Shown here in pieces: positions 26,609 through 34,605 of a DNA stretch of 64,000 nt. This stretch comes from Pseudomonas triticifolii (lineage in GTDB: Bacteria; Pseudomonadota; Gammaproteobacteria; Pseudomonadales; Pseudomonadaceae). The stretch is taken from contig NZ_JACONV010000002.1 in NCBI RefSeq assembly GCF_014358015.1, positions 1 through 64,000 of the forward strand. The letters run 5' to 3'. Position 1 is the first letter of the stretch, and the number at the start of each line of letters is the position of its first letter. A model generated the notes under the pieces. That model was not told the DNA's origin. It did no database searches and saw nothing but the letters and a program-made list of their open reading frames with translations. Both the position numbers and the translations under genes were made by a program.

Positions 26609-28387
26609 ATGATCATGACCGTGACCGAACAGCTGGGCGCATTGAGTTCCATTCTGGCTCGTAGCGACTTGCACAGCCTGTTTCAGCCCATCATCTCGCT
26701 GTCGCAACGTAGCATCCTGGGCTATGAAGCCTTGACCCGCGGCCCGTCCAACAGCCCGTTGCACTCACCCCTGAATCTATTCGCCATCGCGCGCCAGGCA
26801 GGTCGCCTGAGCGAGCTGGAACTGAGTTGTCGCGAAAGTGCGTGTCGCCGTTTCAGCCAGCAGAAGCTGCCGGGCAAGCTGTTCCTCAACGTATCCCCGG
26901 AATCATTGCTCGAAACCTCTCACCCGCCCGGGCGCACCCTTGAGATGCTGCGTCGCTACGGCATCGCGCCAAAGGACGTGGTGATCGAACTGACCGAGCA
27001 AATGCCGACCGACGATTTCGACCTGCTGTACAACGCGCTGCATCACTACCGGGACATGGGATTTTCCATCGCGCTGGACGATCTGGGCGCGGGTTATTCC
27101 AGCCTGCGCCTGTGGTCGGAGCTGCGGCCGGATTACGTAAAGATCGATCGACACTTCATCGACGGCATTCATCAGGATGCCGTGAAGCGTGAGTTCGTCG
27201 GCTCCATGCTACAAATGGCCAAGGCCTCAAGGGCCATCGTGATTGCCGAGGGCATCGAACTGCCCGAGGAGTTGTCGGCGCTGACCGACATGGGCGTGGA
27301 CCTGGTGCAGGGCTATCTGCTGGCGCGTCCGCAAGAACGCCCACCGCGCGATACCCGCGCCATGCTGCCCAAGGCCGAGGTACCTGCGCTGACGTTAAAC
27401 GAGGAAGCGTCCGACCTCTCCGCCCTGCTCAGCCCGCAGCCATCCGTCAGCCAGTCCACACCGACCGCCGACGTGCTGGAAGCATTTCGCAAGCAAGCCA
27501 ACCTCAACTCGCTGGCCGTGCTGGATGACGAAGGCCGGCCTTGCGGTATCGTCCATCGCCATTCGCTCTCCGAGGCGCTGCTCAAGCCGTTTGGCACCGA
27601 GCTGTTCGCCCGCAAGCCGATCAGCCGCCTGATGAGCGATGACTTTCTGGCCGTGGAGGTCAGCCAGTCGATGCAACAGGTCAGCCGCCTGCTTACCAGC
27701 CGCGCCCGTCAACGGATTGAAGAAGACTTCATCATCATCTTCAACGGCGCCTATATCGGACTGGGCCGGGTGATCGACGTGCTCAAGCTGATTACCGAAA
27801 TGAAGATCCAGCAGGCGCGCTATGCCAACCCGCTGACCCTGCTACCCGGCAATGTACCGATTCAGCAATGCCTGACGCGCCTGATCCAGCAAAGCCGCGA
27901 ATCGATGATCTGTTACGTAGACATCGACAGCTTCAAGCCTTTCAACGACATCTACGGATACGCGCGCGGCGATGAAGTGTTGCTGTGCCTGGCGCAGTGC
28001 CTGAATGATCGCGTCGACCCGAGCCGGGACTTCGTCGGGCACATCGGAGGGGATGATTTTCTGATGGTGCTGGGCTTCGAGGACTGGGAAAAACGCCTGC
28101 ACCACCTGCTGGAGGACTTCCAGAACCAGTGCCGTCGCTTTTACCGGGCCGAGCATCTTGAGTCCGGTTGCTTTGTAGCGCTCAATCGCCAAGGGCAGCG
28201 TCAGGAGTTTCCTTTGTTGTCACTGTCGATCGGCGTGGTGCATTTGCGCGAAGAGAACTGCGTACACGTCAACGCCAGCCAGTTGGCCGACCTTGCCTCA
28301 CAAGCCAAACATTTCGCCAAGGATGTGGCGGGCGCCAGCATTCATGTCATCGACTCGTCGCGACTGGACTTGCTGGTGGATGCATAA
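26609..28387 (+). CDS. EAL-CBS-CBS-GGDEF cyclic-di-GMP protein
   Basis: A 592-residue soluble protein. The EAL phosphodiesterase domain is N-terminal (residues about 15-245): EALTR carries the EAL motif, NVSPESL, ELTEQ, DDLGAGYSSL and KIDRHFI are intact, and IAEGIE follows. Two CBS repeats occupy about 275-400 (TADVLEAFRKQ, GIVHRHSLSEAL, ISRLMSDDF). A GGDEF domain ends the protein, with GGDDF in place of GGDEF/GGEEF. The unusual order with EAL first and CBS between the two is conserved in pseudomonads. Intact EAL residues suggest it degrades c-di-GMP; the GGDDF change makes cyclase activity doubtful. CBS domains suggest adenine-nucleotide sensing. Confidence 0.9.
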   Translation: MIMTVTEQLGALSSILARSDLHSLFQPIISLSQRSILGYEALTRGPSNSPLHSPLNLFAIARQAGRLSELELSCRESACRRFSQQKLPGKLFLNVSPESLLETSHPPGRTLEMLRRYGIAPKDVVIELTEQMPTDDFDLLYNALHHYRDMGFSIALDDLGAGYSSLRLWSELRPDYVKIDRHFIDGIHQDAVKREFVGSMLQMAKASRAIVIAEGIELPEELSALTDMGVDLVQGYLLARPQERPPRDTRAMLPKAEVPALTLNEEASDLSALLSPQPSVSQSTPTADVLEAFRKQANLNSLAVLDDEGRPCGIVHRHSLSEALLKPFGTELFARKPISRLMSDDFLAVEVSQSMQQVSRLLTSRARQRIEEDFIIIFNGAYIGLGRVIDVLKLITEMKIQQARYANPLTLLPGNVPIQQCLTRLIQQSRESMICYVDIDSFKPFNDIYGYARGDEVLLCLAQCLNDRVDPSRDFVGHIGGDDFLMVLGFEDWEKRLHHLLEDFQNQCRRFYRAEHLESGCFVALNRQGQRQEFPLLSLSIGVVHLREENCVHVNASQLADLASQAKHFAKDVAGASIHVIDSSRLDLLVDA

Positions 28388-28462
28388 GGGAGACAAAACG
28401 GATCGTTGGTTACGCCGGGGCGCAGCCTGGTGCCCGGGACGCAAAGCGTCCCGTTTGGCACA

Positions 28463-28846
28463 TCATGCGCTGCCCGTCTGGGCTTCGACTTCTGGATAGT
28501 TGTACTCGAACACGCGCACCACTTCGGCTGCGTGCCATGACGCGGCCGCTACACCATCGGAAGGTCCGGAAAAGCGTCCCAGGCGCTCGACACATTCAAA
28601 GAAACCGGGGCGTGGCAGACGACTTGCGCCCTGGCTGATCACCAGCGAACTGCGCAGTGGCCGTTCGGCACGGGCATCCATTGCCGCCAGATGCTCAAGC
28701 GCTGCCGTCAACGTCTGCATTGCCGGGGTGGGCAGTTGCAGGCGCTCCAGCAAGGCACGGTAGGTCACCAAATGACGCTGGCGACACGCGTGATCGAGCT
28801 CGTTCAACAACCCGTCCCAATGCTGACGGCTGATGCGCACGCTCAT
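28463..28846 (-). CDS. Conserved hypothetical protein, second gene of an HTH operon
   Basis: A 127-residue soluble protein, mostly helical in its first 60 residues (HWDGLLNELDHACRQRHLV) and with a C-terminal strand region ending EVVRVFEYNYPEVE. I recognise it only as a protein found beside the preceding regulator in pseudomonads. It overlaps the HTH gene by 4 bases (ATGA) and is therefore translated together with it. Function unknown. Confidence 0.75.
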   Translation of the reverse strand: MSVRISRQHWDGLLNELDHACRQRHLVTYRALLERLQLPTPAMQTLTAALEHLAAMDARAERPLRSSLVISQGASRLPRPGFFECVERLGRFSGPSDGVAAASWHAAEVVRVFEYNYPEVEAQTGSA

Positions 28847-29178
28847 GACTCACCCCGCCAGCCCGGAACACCCAGCTCCCACGCCAGGCTCCGCTTGATG
28901 GCAGCATCGGGCTCTCGGGTGCCGCTTTCGATCAATTCAAGGTAGGAGGGGCTGATACCCACGGCGCGCGCCAGTGTCGAGACATCCAGGCCCTTGGCAT
29001 CGCGCAGAGCACCCAACTGACTGAAAGCCGGATAGTCGGCAACTTCAAGTCTCGGCTGAGCCACTGGCGAGCGAGGCTTTTCAGCAAGGCCAGCGGCTTT
29101 TAGCAGCGCTTGATACTGAGCCCAGGGAAGCACCGCATATTCCGGCTCGCCATCACGAGATATCACTTGAAGATCCAT
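28843..29178 (-). CDS. HTH (XRE) regulator with an N-terminal Phd/antitoxin-like segment
   Basis: A 111-residue protein. The first 30 residues (MDLQVISRDGEPEYAVLPW and on) look like the Phd/YefM-type or HicB-type segment that often precedes an HTH in antitoxins; residues about 57-100 are an XRE helix-turn-helix (LRDAKGLDVSTLARAVGISPSYLELIESG). The ATG at 29178 is chosen because GGGGAG lies five bases upstream, although the frame stays open to 29280 with CPKC residues. It overlaps the downstream 127-residue gene. A toxin-antitoxin role is possible but the partner has no toxin signature. Confidence 0.78.
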   Translation of the reverse strand: MDLQVISRDGEPEYAVLPWAQYQALLKAAGLAEKPRSPVAQPRLEVADYPAFSQLGALRDAKGLDVSTLARAVGISPSYLELIESGTREPDAAIKRSLAWELGVPGWRGES

Positions 29179-29276
29179 AGACTCCCCTTGCAGGAAAACA
29201 CCACATTTCGGACAGGTTTGCTCCATAGGTGGCATCTTAACAGCGCAAGACCATGACTTGTGCTCAAACGCTTCAC

Positions 29277-29729
29277 TCAATCAACGCGCTTCTCTTTCTC
29301 CAGTAATGCCTGAGTTTCAGGCAATCGCTCGACCACGATCAGTTTTTCGGGCGGCTGCTGGTCACGCCAGGCGCGGAAGGCGTCGAGTTCGTCGGTCAGG
29401 TGCTTCATGACCCAGGCCAATACCGCGATGTCATCGAACATGCCAAGGCCAGGAATCCAGTCCGGAATCGCGTCCAGCGGGCTCAGGAAATACATCAGGC
29501 CGGCAACGATGGAAAGGATCGCCTTTGGGCTGATGTCACGGTATTCGCCACGCCAGTACGCCAGGCACAACCCCTGGAGAAGGCGCAGGTCGTCTTTGAG
29601 CTTGCCCAGACGACTGCCTTCGCTGTTGCCCTTGCGCGCCACGGCGAACAGAAGGCCTGGCAGGCGTCCCGCGGCAATGAGACTACGCGCTCCAGGCAAG
29701 TAACGAATCAGGTTCCACGGTGCTTTCAT
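29277..29729 (-). CDS. YkvA-like DUF1232 membrane-associated protein
   Basis: A 150-residue protein with the DUF1232 core ISPKAILSIVAGLMYFLSPLDAIPDWIP followed by LGMFDDIAVLAWVMK. Members are small membrane-associated proteins of unknown function. The ATG at 29729 is preferred to GTG at 29735, because GGGAG ends at 29735 and leaves correct spacing. It lies about 100 bases upstream of the HTH gene on the same strand and may be co-transcribed with it. A pair of DnaA boxes sits 65-95 bases upstream of its start. Confidence 0.87.
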   Translation of the reverse strand: MKAPWNLIRYLPGARSLIAAGRLPGLLFAVARKGNSEGSRLGKLKDDLRLLQGLCLAYWRGEYRDISPKAILSIVAGLMYFLSPLDAIPDWIPGLGMFDDIAVLAWVMKHLTDELDAFRAWRDQQPPEKLIVVERLPETQALLEKEKRVD

Positions 29730-29794
29730 GTTCACTCCCGCTCAGAAAAGGTGACGATACACATCAGTTTCAAGAACCCGTCGGGCCATGCCCC

Positions 29795-29825
29795 AAGGTT
29801 ATCCACATTTGTTGTGGATAACCTT
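29795..29825. promoter_or_regulatory. Pair of perfect DnaA boxes in inverted orientation
   Basis: AAGGTTATCCACA at 29795-29807 and its exact reverse complement at 29813-29825, spaced by TTTGT. Each arm contains a perfect TTATCCACA DnaA box (29799-29807 and 29813-29821). It lies in the promoter region of the DUF1232 gene. It may bind DnaA, or simply form a terminator-like hairpin; there is no T-run on either side. Confidence 0.65.
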
Positions 29826-30045
29826 GTGAACAGCCGCCCGTTTTTACCCTGGAGCCCCCGCGATCAGGGGCTCGGGGTTAAATCGGGCGTTTTTTACTCA
29901 CATAAAAAAACCCATGAATTCGTTGACTTGGGAGCCTAGTTGAGGCTAATACGCCAGCACTGACGGACTGTCGGACAATACGACCGCCTTCCCCATGATA
30001 GTGGGACTGTGCACACAGCCAAGCGTTCGGGAAATACGCCGGACA
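29826..30045. other. Intergenic DNA, no gene seen
   Basis: Holds a short hairpin GAGCCCC / GGGGCTC (29852-29873) followed after 15 bases by GTTTTTTAC; otherwise nothing recognisable. Confidence 0.4.
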
Positions 30046-30075
30046 CAAAAACGCCCTGTCGAGACAGGGCGTTTT
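30046..30075 (-). terminator. Rho-independent terminator of the FKBP gene
   Basis: ACGCCCTGTC / GACAGGGCGT stem flanked by A and T runs; usable in both directions, 18 bases after the stop codon. Confidence 0.88.
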
Positions 30076-30093
30076 CAGTAGCCAGGTGTTGCG

Positions 30094-30858
30094 TTACTTC
30101 TTGGCCGGAGCCGATGCAGCTGGAGCAGCATCATCTTCGTCAGCACCCGGTGCTGGCGCAGCTGCCGGATCCTTGATGCCGAGCAGTTCCAGATCGAAGA
30201 CCAGAACCGAGTTGGCCGGGATCATCGGGCTCGGGCTCTGCGCGCCGTAAGCCAGGTCGCTCGGGATGAAGAGTTTGATCTTCTCGCCCACGTGCATCAG
30301 TTGCAGACCTTCAACCCAGCCTGGAATCACGCCACCAACCGGCAGGTCGATCGGGCTGCCGCGCTCGACGGAGCTGTCGAACACCTTGCCATCAGTCAGT
30401 TTGCCTTCGTAATGAACAGTGACCACATCAGTCGGCTTTGGCTGAGGGCCATCGGCTTTCTTGATGATCTGGTACTGCAGGCCCGATGCGGTAGTCACAA
30501 CACCGTCTTTCTTGCCATTTTCTTCCAGGAACTTCTTGCCGGCCGCTGCCGACTCTTCGCTCATCTTGGCCATGCGCTCTTCGGCACGCTTCTGCAGCGC
30601 GGCGAAAGCTTCAACCAGCTCTTCATCTTTGAGTTTCTGGTCTTTCTTGCCGACAGCGTCTTCGATACCCAGGGCCACTGCCTTGGAATCCAGATCGTCC
30701 ATGCCTTCTTGAGCCAGGCTTTTGCCCATGTTCAGACCGATGCCGTAAGACGCTTTTTGTGCTGGAGTTTTCAGCTCGACAGTGCTGGCTTGTTTATCAC
30801 AACCTGCGAGTACCAGACCGACCAGGGCAATCGCCGCTGCCAACCGATGCTGTTTCAT
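30094..30858 (-). CDS. FKBP-type peptidyl-prolyl isomerase lipoprotein (FkpA/Mip-like)
   Basis: A 254-residue protein with a lipoprotein signal (LVGLVLAGC, Cys20), an N-terminal dimerisation domain with long helices (residues about 25-135), and a C-terminal FKBP domain (VVTVHYEGKLTDGKVFDSS, IPGWVEGLQLM, FIPSDLAYG). It assists folding in the periplasm, anchored to the outer membrane. The C-terminus is a low-complexity Ala/Pro/acidic tail (about 25 residues). The ATG at 30858 gives the signal peptide; the frame stays open upstream. Confidence 0.9.
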   Translation of the reverse strand: MKQHRLAAAIALVGLVLAGCDKQASTVELKTPAQKASYGIGLNMGKSLAQEGMDDLDSKAVALGIEDAVGKKDQKLKDEELVEAFAALQKRAEERMAKMSEESAAAGKKFLEENGKKDGVVTTASGLQYQIIKKADGPQPKPTDVVTVHYEGKLTDGKVFDSSVERGSPIDLPVGGVIPGWVEGLQLMHVGEKIKLFIPSDLAYGAQSPSPMIPANSVLVFDLELLGIKDPAAAPAPGADEDDAAPAASAPAKK

Positions 30859-31298
30859 GCTAATTCCTTGTTCATGCGCCAAAAGGGCAAACGAGTAAAG
30901 CCGCGAGCTTATCAGGCCGCCGCGATCAATGGCTACCGGCATCAGAGAGGCAAAACAGCGATAAGTTCAGGTATCCAAAGGTTTTACCGGTTTGACACCG
31001 GGCTGTTCAGTTGCAGTTCAGTTGACGATTCTCTCGCAGATCCGAGCGGGTCGATGCAGATGGCAACAGGCTCGACACGTGATACGCATATGTCCACTGC
31101 CTCATCGTGCCGCTGGAGGTTGGACGTTGGCCCGTCTGAAACAGGGTTTGTAAGAGTATCGACATGAAATTAAAGATAATTTTTAACCTCCCTGCGATGT
31201 GGTTCGATTCTCGGCGCGGGCATTGCAGCCCGAAACCTGCCACGGCCATCGACTGAAGCCCGAGGCTCCACGCCGTCTCTCGATATCAGGTAAGCCTT
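30859..31298. other. 440-base divergent intergenic region, no gene seen
   Basis: Lies between the divergent FKBP and cupin genes. A frame at 31007-31249 minus has no recognisable product and no ribosome binding site. Presumably holds both promoters. Confidence 0.45.
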
Positions 31299-31838
31299 AT
31301 GCAAATGACCCCTTGTAACACGACCAAGGTCTCGGCTCGCTCAGCGCGCAGGCACTCAGCTCAGTGGGCGCTGCTTGCTGCCACGATCATGCTGCCTCTT
31401 GGCAGTGAAGCCTTCGCGGCAACAGCACCGGCGGCAATGCCGACTCAGGGCATCAAGGCCTTCCGCCTGTGCACCGGCGCGGACAACCTCACCCACGTGG
31501 TGCGGGGCACCCTCGATCAAAACGCAATGGTCGACACCCGCGCCCTGCACTTCTCCGAAACCCCCGCTCACTCCACCTACAACTGGCACCCGGCACCTGA
31601 AGAGCAGTACGTGATCACCCTGTCGGGCACGCTGGAGTTCTCAACCACCGGCGGGGAAAATTTCGTACTGCATCCAGGCGAAGTCTTGTTGGCCCAGGAC
31701 ACCACAGGACCTGGTCATCGCTGGAAGCTGATCGACGATCAGCCGTGGCGGCGCGCCTACATTCTCACCCAACCGGATGCCGCCAAAGCCTTCGTTCCCG
31801 AGCAAGGGAGTTACAACAAAGGTGGATGTCAGGCCTGA
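31299..31838 (+). CDS. Exported cupin-domain protein
   Basis: A 179-residue protein with a signal sequence (QWALLAATIMLPLGSEAFA) and a single cupin fold: WHPAPEEQYVITLSGTLEFST and HPGEVLLAQDTTGPGHRW. The usual His-X-His of the first cupin motif is reduced to one His plus Glu-Glu, so metal binding is not assured. A lone Cys pair (residues 47 and 177) could form a disulfide in the periplasm. Function unknown; no clear operon partner. The ATG has only a weak site ahead. Confidence 0.72.
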   Translation: MQMTPCNTTKVSARSARRHSAQWALLAATIMLPLGSEAFAATAPAAMPTQGIKAFRLCTGADNLTHVVRGTLDQNAMVDTRALHFSETPAHSTYNWHPAPEEQYVITLSGTLEFSTTGGENFVLHPGEVLLAQDTTGPGHRWKLIDDQPWRRAYILTQPDAAKAFVPEQGSYNKGGCQA

Positions 31839-31869
31839 GCTGATCATTGCGAACCGCGGTGCGCGCAGC

Positions 31870-32016
31870 TCAGCGGCTGTTCGCGCCCGACACCGGTTCA
31901 CTGATCTCGATCAGATTCAGATCAGGATCGCACACGTAAACAGAGCGAATCGACCCGGTCGCGCCAGTGCGATTGATCGGGCTTCCGCCATCGACTATCT
32001 GTACGAGAATGGCTGT
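31870..32016 (-). pseudogene. Remnant of a VOC/glyoxalase-family gene (C-terminal part)
   Basis: Directly after the stop of the CoA-transferase gene, and in the same frame, 48 codons encode TAILVQIVDGGSPINRTG and SIRSVYVCDPDLNLIEISEP before a TGA. That is the C-terminal part of a vicinal oxygen chelate protein, where the usual form is RTGATGPIRSVYVRDPDxNLIEIS. The N-terminal half and a start codon are absent. The likely history is a deletion that fused the gene's 3' end to the end of the CoA-transferase gene. Confidence 0.75.
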
Positions 32017-33207
32017 TTAGATGATCCCTAGTGCGCGCCACTGCGCCCGGGTGTCGGCATCAATGCCATGGGCTTGCAGCACCGCGTCCGTATGCTCACC
32101 CAGTGTTGGCGCGGCCGAGCGCACCTGACCCGGCGTATCCTGCAATTTGGGCAGGATCCCCGGAAGCGTCACAGGCGTACCGTCGTCCAGCGTGCTTTGC
32201 AGCAGCATGTCCCGCGCCAGATAGTGCGGATCATTGGCGATATCGGCGGCATCGTAGATTTTTCCCGCCGGGATGCGCGCTTCATTCAACGCATCGAGCA
32301 CCTCATCCAGCGAGCGCTCGGCAGTCCAGGTCGAGATCGCTGCGTCGATGCGCGCCACGTGCCGGACCCGTCCATCGTTGTGCGCAAGGTCGGGATCGTT
32401 GGCGAGGTCCATCCGGCCGATCTTTTCCATCAGCCGTCTATAGATACTGTCACCATTGCCTGCCACCAGCGCGTACTTGCCATCATTGCACCGGTAGGCA
32501 TTCGTGGGTGCGATACCCGGCATGCTGCTGCCTGCGGGTTCGCGGACGACGTTGAACACCGAATACTCGGGGATCAGGCTTTCCATGACGTTGAACACGG
32601 CCTCATACAACGCGACGTCTACCTGCTGACCTGCGCCGCCGTTCTGATCCCGATGACGCAGGGCGAGCAAAATGCCGACCACACCTTGCATCGCCGCCAG
32701 CGAGTCACCAATCGACACGCCAACCCGAACCGGCGTGCGCCCTGCCTCACCCGACAGGTGCCGCAAACCGCCCATGGCCTCGCCGATTACCCCGAATCCC
32801 GGTCGGTCGCGATAAGGGCCCGTCTGTCCATAGCCTGAGATGCGCAGCATGATCAGACGCGGGTTGAGCGCGTGCAGCGCTTCCCAACCCAACCCCCAAC
32901 CTTCGAGGGTGCCGGGGCGGAAATTTTCGATCAGCACATCCGCATCGCTGATCAGGCGCCGAACCGCTTCCTGGGCTTGCGGCTGACGCAAATCGAGGGT
33001 GACCGACTTCTTATTGCGCGACTGTACGGCCCACCACACTGACGTACCGTTATGCAGCAGACGCCATTTACGCAGCGGATCACCCGTCAGCGGCGGCTCG
33101 ACCTTGATGACCTCGGCACCGAATTCACCGAGGACTTTTGCAGCAAAGGGTCCGGCGATGAGTTGTCCGAGTTCTACGACTTTGATGCCTTGAAGAGGTA
33201 GGTTCAT
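32017..33207 (-). CDS. CaiB/BaiF family (class III) CoA-transferase
   Basis: A 396-residue class III CoA-transferase. The N-terminal motif VVELGQLIAGPFAAKVLGEFGAEVIKVEPP (in two parts), ENFRPGTLEGWGL, RISGYGQTGPY and GDSLAAMQG with the catalytic Asp are characteristic. These enzymes move CoA between organic acids via covalent aspartyl-CoA. The donor and acceptor cannot be read from sequence. No transcriptional partner remains; the gene is followed by a glyoxalase remnant. Confidence 0.9.
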   Translation of the reverse strand: MNLPLQGIKVVELGQLIAGPFAAKVLGEFGAEVIKVEPPLTGDPLRKWRLLHNGTSVWWAVQSRNKKSVTLDLRQPQAQEAVRRLISDADVLIENFRPGTLEGWGLGWEALHALNPRLIMLRISGYGQTGPYRDRPGFGVIGEAMGGLRHLSGEAGRTPVRVGVSIGDSLAAMQGVVGILLALRHRDQNGGAGQQVDVALYEAVFNVMESLIPEYSVFNVVREPAGSSMPGIAPTNAYRCNDGKYALVAGNGDSIYRRLMEKIGRMDLANDPDLAHNDGRVRHVARIDAAISTWTAERSLDEVLDALNEARIPAGKIYDAADIANDPHYLARDMLLQSTLDDGTPVTLPGILPKLQDTPGQVRSAAPTLGEHTDAVLQAHGIDADTRAQWRALGII

Positions 33208-33285
33208 GACGCGCCCAGGTAGTGTTCGAGATCACAGGATGATCCGCGCAAACGCACAGGTTGAAAAGATGTCAGTGAACGGCAG

Positions 33286-33318
33286 ACAAAAAGCCCCGCA
33301 CTGGGCGGGGCTCGTTTT
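33286..33318 (-). terminator. Rho-independent terminator of the small secreted protein gene
   Basis: Minus strand: AGCCCCGC / GCGGGGCT stem followed by TTTTTGTC, 12 bases after the stop. Confidence 0.85.
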
Positions 33319-33329
33319 ACAGGTGGCCG

Positions 33330-33725
33330 TCAGTGAATGCAGGCCAATTGAAAGCTCATTGCCGAATCACCGGAGGGTTCGTTCTTGCCGACCATCAGGC
33401 CCAGCACATTGACTTTCTCGGTTGTCGCCGCACCGCCCAGCTTGGCGTGGCCATGAAGCAGGCGGTCATAGTCGGATGTATCGATCGAGGAAACGGAGCA
33501 GAAACCGGGTGCCTGTTTGAACAGCCCGTCAGCGAACCTGACTTCATAGTTTGCAAAGTAATCTTTCTGACGAGTCAGGTTGATCGCCTTGATCCATGAA
33601 GAGGACTGGGCGATGACAGCACCGTTCTGATCGACCGTCGCCGTATGCAGCACTGGCGTCGCCAGGGCGCCGACAGAGACCACCATGGCACACGAAGCCA
33701 GCAATCCTTTAATACCTTTTTTCAT
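33330..33725 (-). CDS. Small exported protein of unknown function
   Basis: A 131-residue protein with a clear signal peptide (MKKGIKGLLASCAMVVSVGALA). The mature 110 residues contain two Cys (in PGFCSVSS and FQLACIH) that could pair. No family recognised. The ATG is followed directly by the lysine-rich n-region and preceded by AAGGGATTTGT. Monocistronic with its own terminator. Confidence 0.75.
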   Translation of the reverse strand: MKKGIKGLLASCAMVVSVGALATPVLHTATVDQNGAVIAQSSSWIKAINLTRQKDYFANYEVRFADGLFKQAPGFCSVSSIDTSDYDRLLHGHAKLGGAATTEKVNVLGLMVGKNEPSGDSAMSFQLACIH

Positions 33726-34196
33726 ACAAATCCCTTTGAGTTCTAGAACGCATCAAGTCCTTTTGATGGAACGGGTACGCCAGATTAGACAGTTGATTAA
33801 CGCTTGAGGTCAGCCTTGGAAAGCTCCAGCCAACGTCCTGCAGCTAATACCACGCAATCGCCTTAATCAAGCCCGGGAACACCGCTTTTAAGCTGTAATT
33901 GGAGAATTACAAAACGCCAAGTCAATTCTTACGGCGCGCAGGAAAAAGAGATACAAAGCGGTTGGGCGTTTCACCGCGAGGGAGCAACACACAGCGATGA
34001 TGCCGGTCGGCACTACGCACATGTGCGCCCCGGCCATCCGCATTCTCTTCAGGCTGAGATTGCGTGAGACGGCTCCGCTGACACGGCTCGTCTTTAGGCG
34101 GATGTGATGCCTGGAAACAGCATGCTTCGCTGACTCAACGCAGCGCTGACCAATCGGGAAAGGGGGGAATAGCGGAAAGACAGAAAGCAGAAAGCA
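33726..34196. other. Intergenic DNA, no gene seen
   Basis: The only frame (33888-34208, minus) has no family resemblance, and its start region is inside the tandem AGAAAGC repeat near 34180. The stretch should carry the promoter of the small exported protein gene. Confidence 0.45.
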
Positions 34197-34222
34197 GAAA
34201 GCCCGCACAAGGCGGGCTTTCT
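34197..34222 (-). terminator. Terminator of the tRNA operon
   Basis: AAGCCCGC / GCGGGCTT stem in the 38 bases after tRNA-Asp on the minus strand, followed by TCTGCTTTC. Confidence 0.7.
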
Positions 34223-34260
34223 GTTTGCTTCAAGGAGTTCAAGGGCCTTGAAGCTGAATA

Positions 34261-34337
34261 TGGCGCAGCGGACGGGACTCGAACCCGCGACCCCCGGCGT
34301 GACAGGCCGGTATTCTAACCGACTGAACTACCGCTGC
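34261..34337 (-). tRNA. tRNA-Asp (GTC)
   Basis: 77 nt on the minus strand. Acceptor stem GCAGCGG / CCGCTGC, anticodon loop CTGTCAC with anticodon GTC, T-loop GGTTCGAGTCC and an encoded CCA. Second gene of a two-tRNA transcript, 21 bases after tRNA-Val. Confidence 0.95.
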
Positions 34338-34358
34338 GCGTAACACTAAGAGAGAGTT

Positions 34359-34434
34359 TGGTGGGTGATGACGGGATCGAACCGCCGACCCGCTGCTTGT
34401 AAGGCAGCTGCTCTCCCAGCTGAGCTAATCACCC
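34359..34434 (-). tRNA. tRNA-Val (TAC)
   Basis: 76 nt on the minus strand. Acceptor GGGTGAT / ATCACCC, D-arm TAGCTCAGCTGGGAGAGC, anticodon TAC in CTTACAAG, T-loop GGTTCGATCC and encoded CCA. First gene of the pair. Confidence 0.95.
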
Positions 34435-34455
34435 TTCACTCTCGGTGTGGCGCGC

Positions 34456-34484
34456 ATTCTACGGAGCGACCTGTACTCTGGCAA
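34456..34484 (-). promoter_or_regulatory. Sigma70 promoter of the tRNA-Val/tRNA-Asp operon
   Basis: On the minus strand TTGCCA, a 17-base spacer, then TAGAAT, followed by a GC-rich discriminator (GCGCGCC) typical of stringently controlled stable-RNA promoters. It lies 22 bases upstream of tRNA-Val. Confidence 0.85.
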
Positions 34485-34605
34485 GCACTTTTTTAAATAA
34501 TTTTTATAATCCTTCCAAAGGCTTACAAAGGCTGCGCGCAGGCTTGGCCCAAGAGGCTGAGGAGCGAATAATGCCCCCCTTTGTGTAGAAAGAGAGATTC
34601 ACCTC

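Noticed and set aside
28463..29178. Definite toxin-antitoxin call for the HTH operon
   Set aside because: The partner has no known toxin motif; kept only as a low-level hypothesis.
31187..31221. tRNA-like T-arm (GGTTCGATTC) in the FKBP-cupin gap
   Set aside because: The flanking bases do not pair to make a T stem and no other tRNA parts are near.
33888..34208. 106-residue minus-strand frame near the tRNA genes
   Set aside because: Begins in a small AGAAAGC tandem repeat, no family match by eye, no ribosome binding site.
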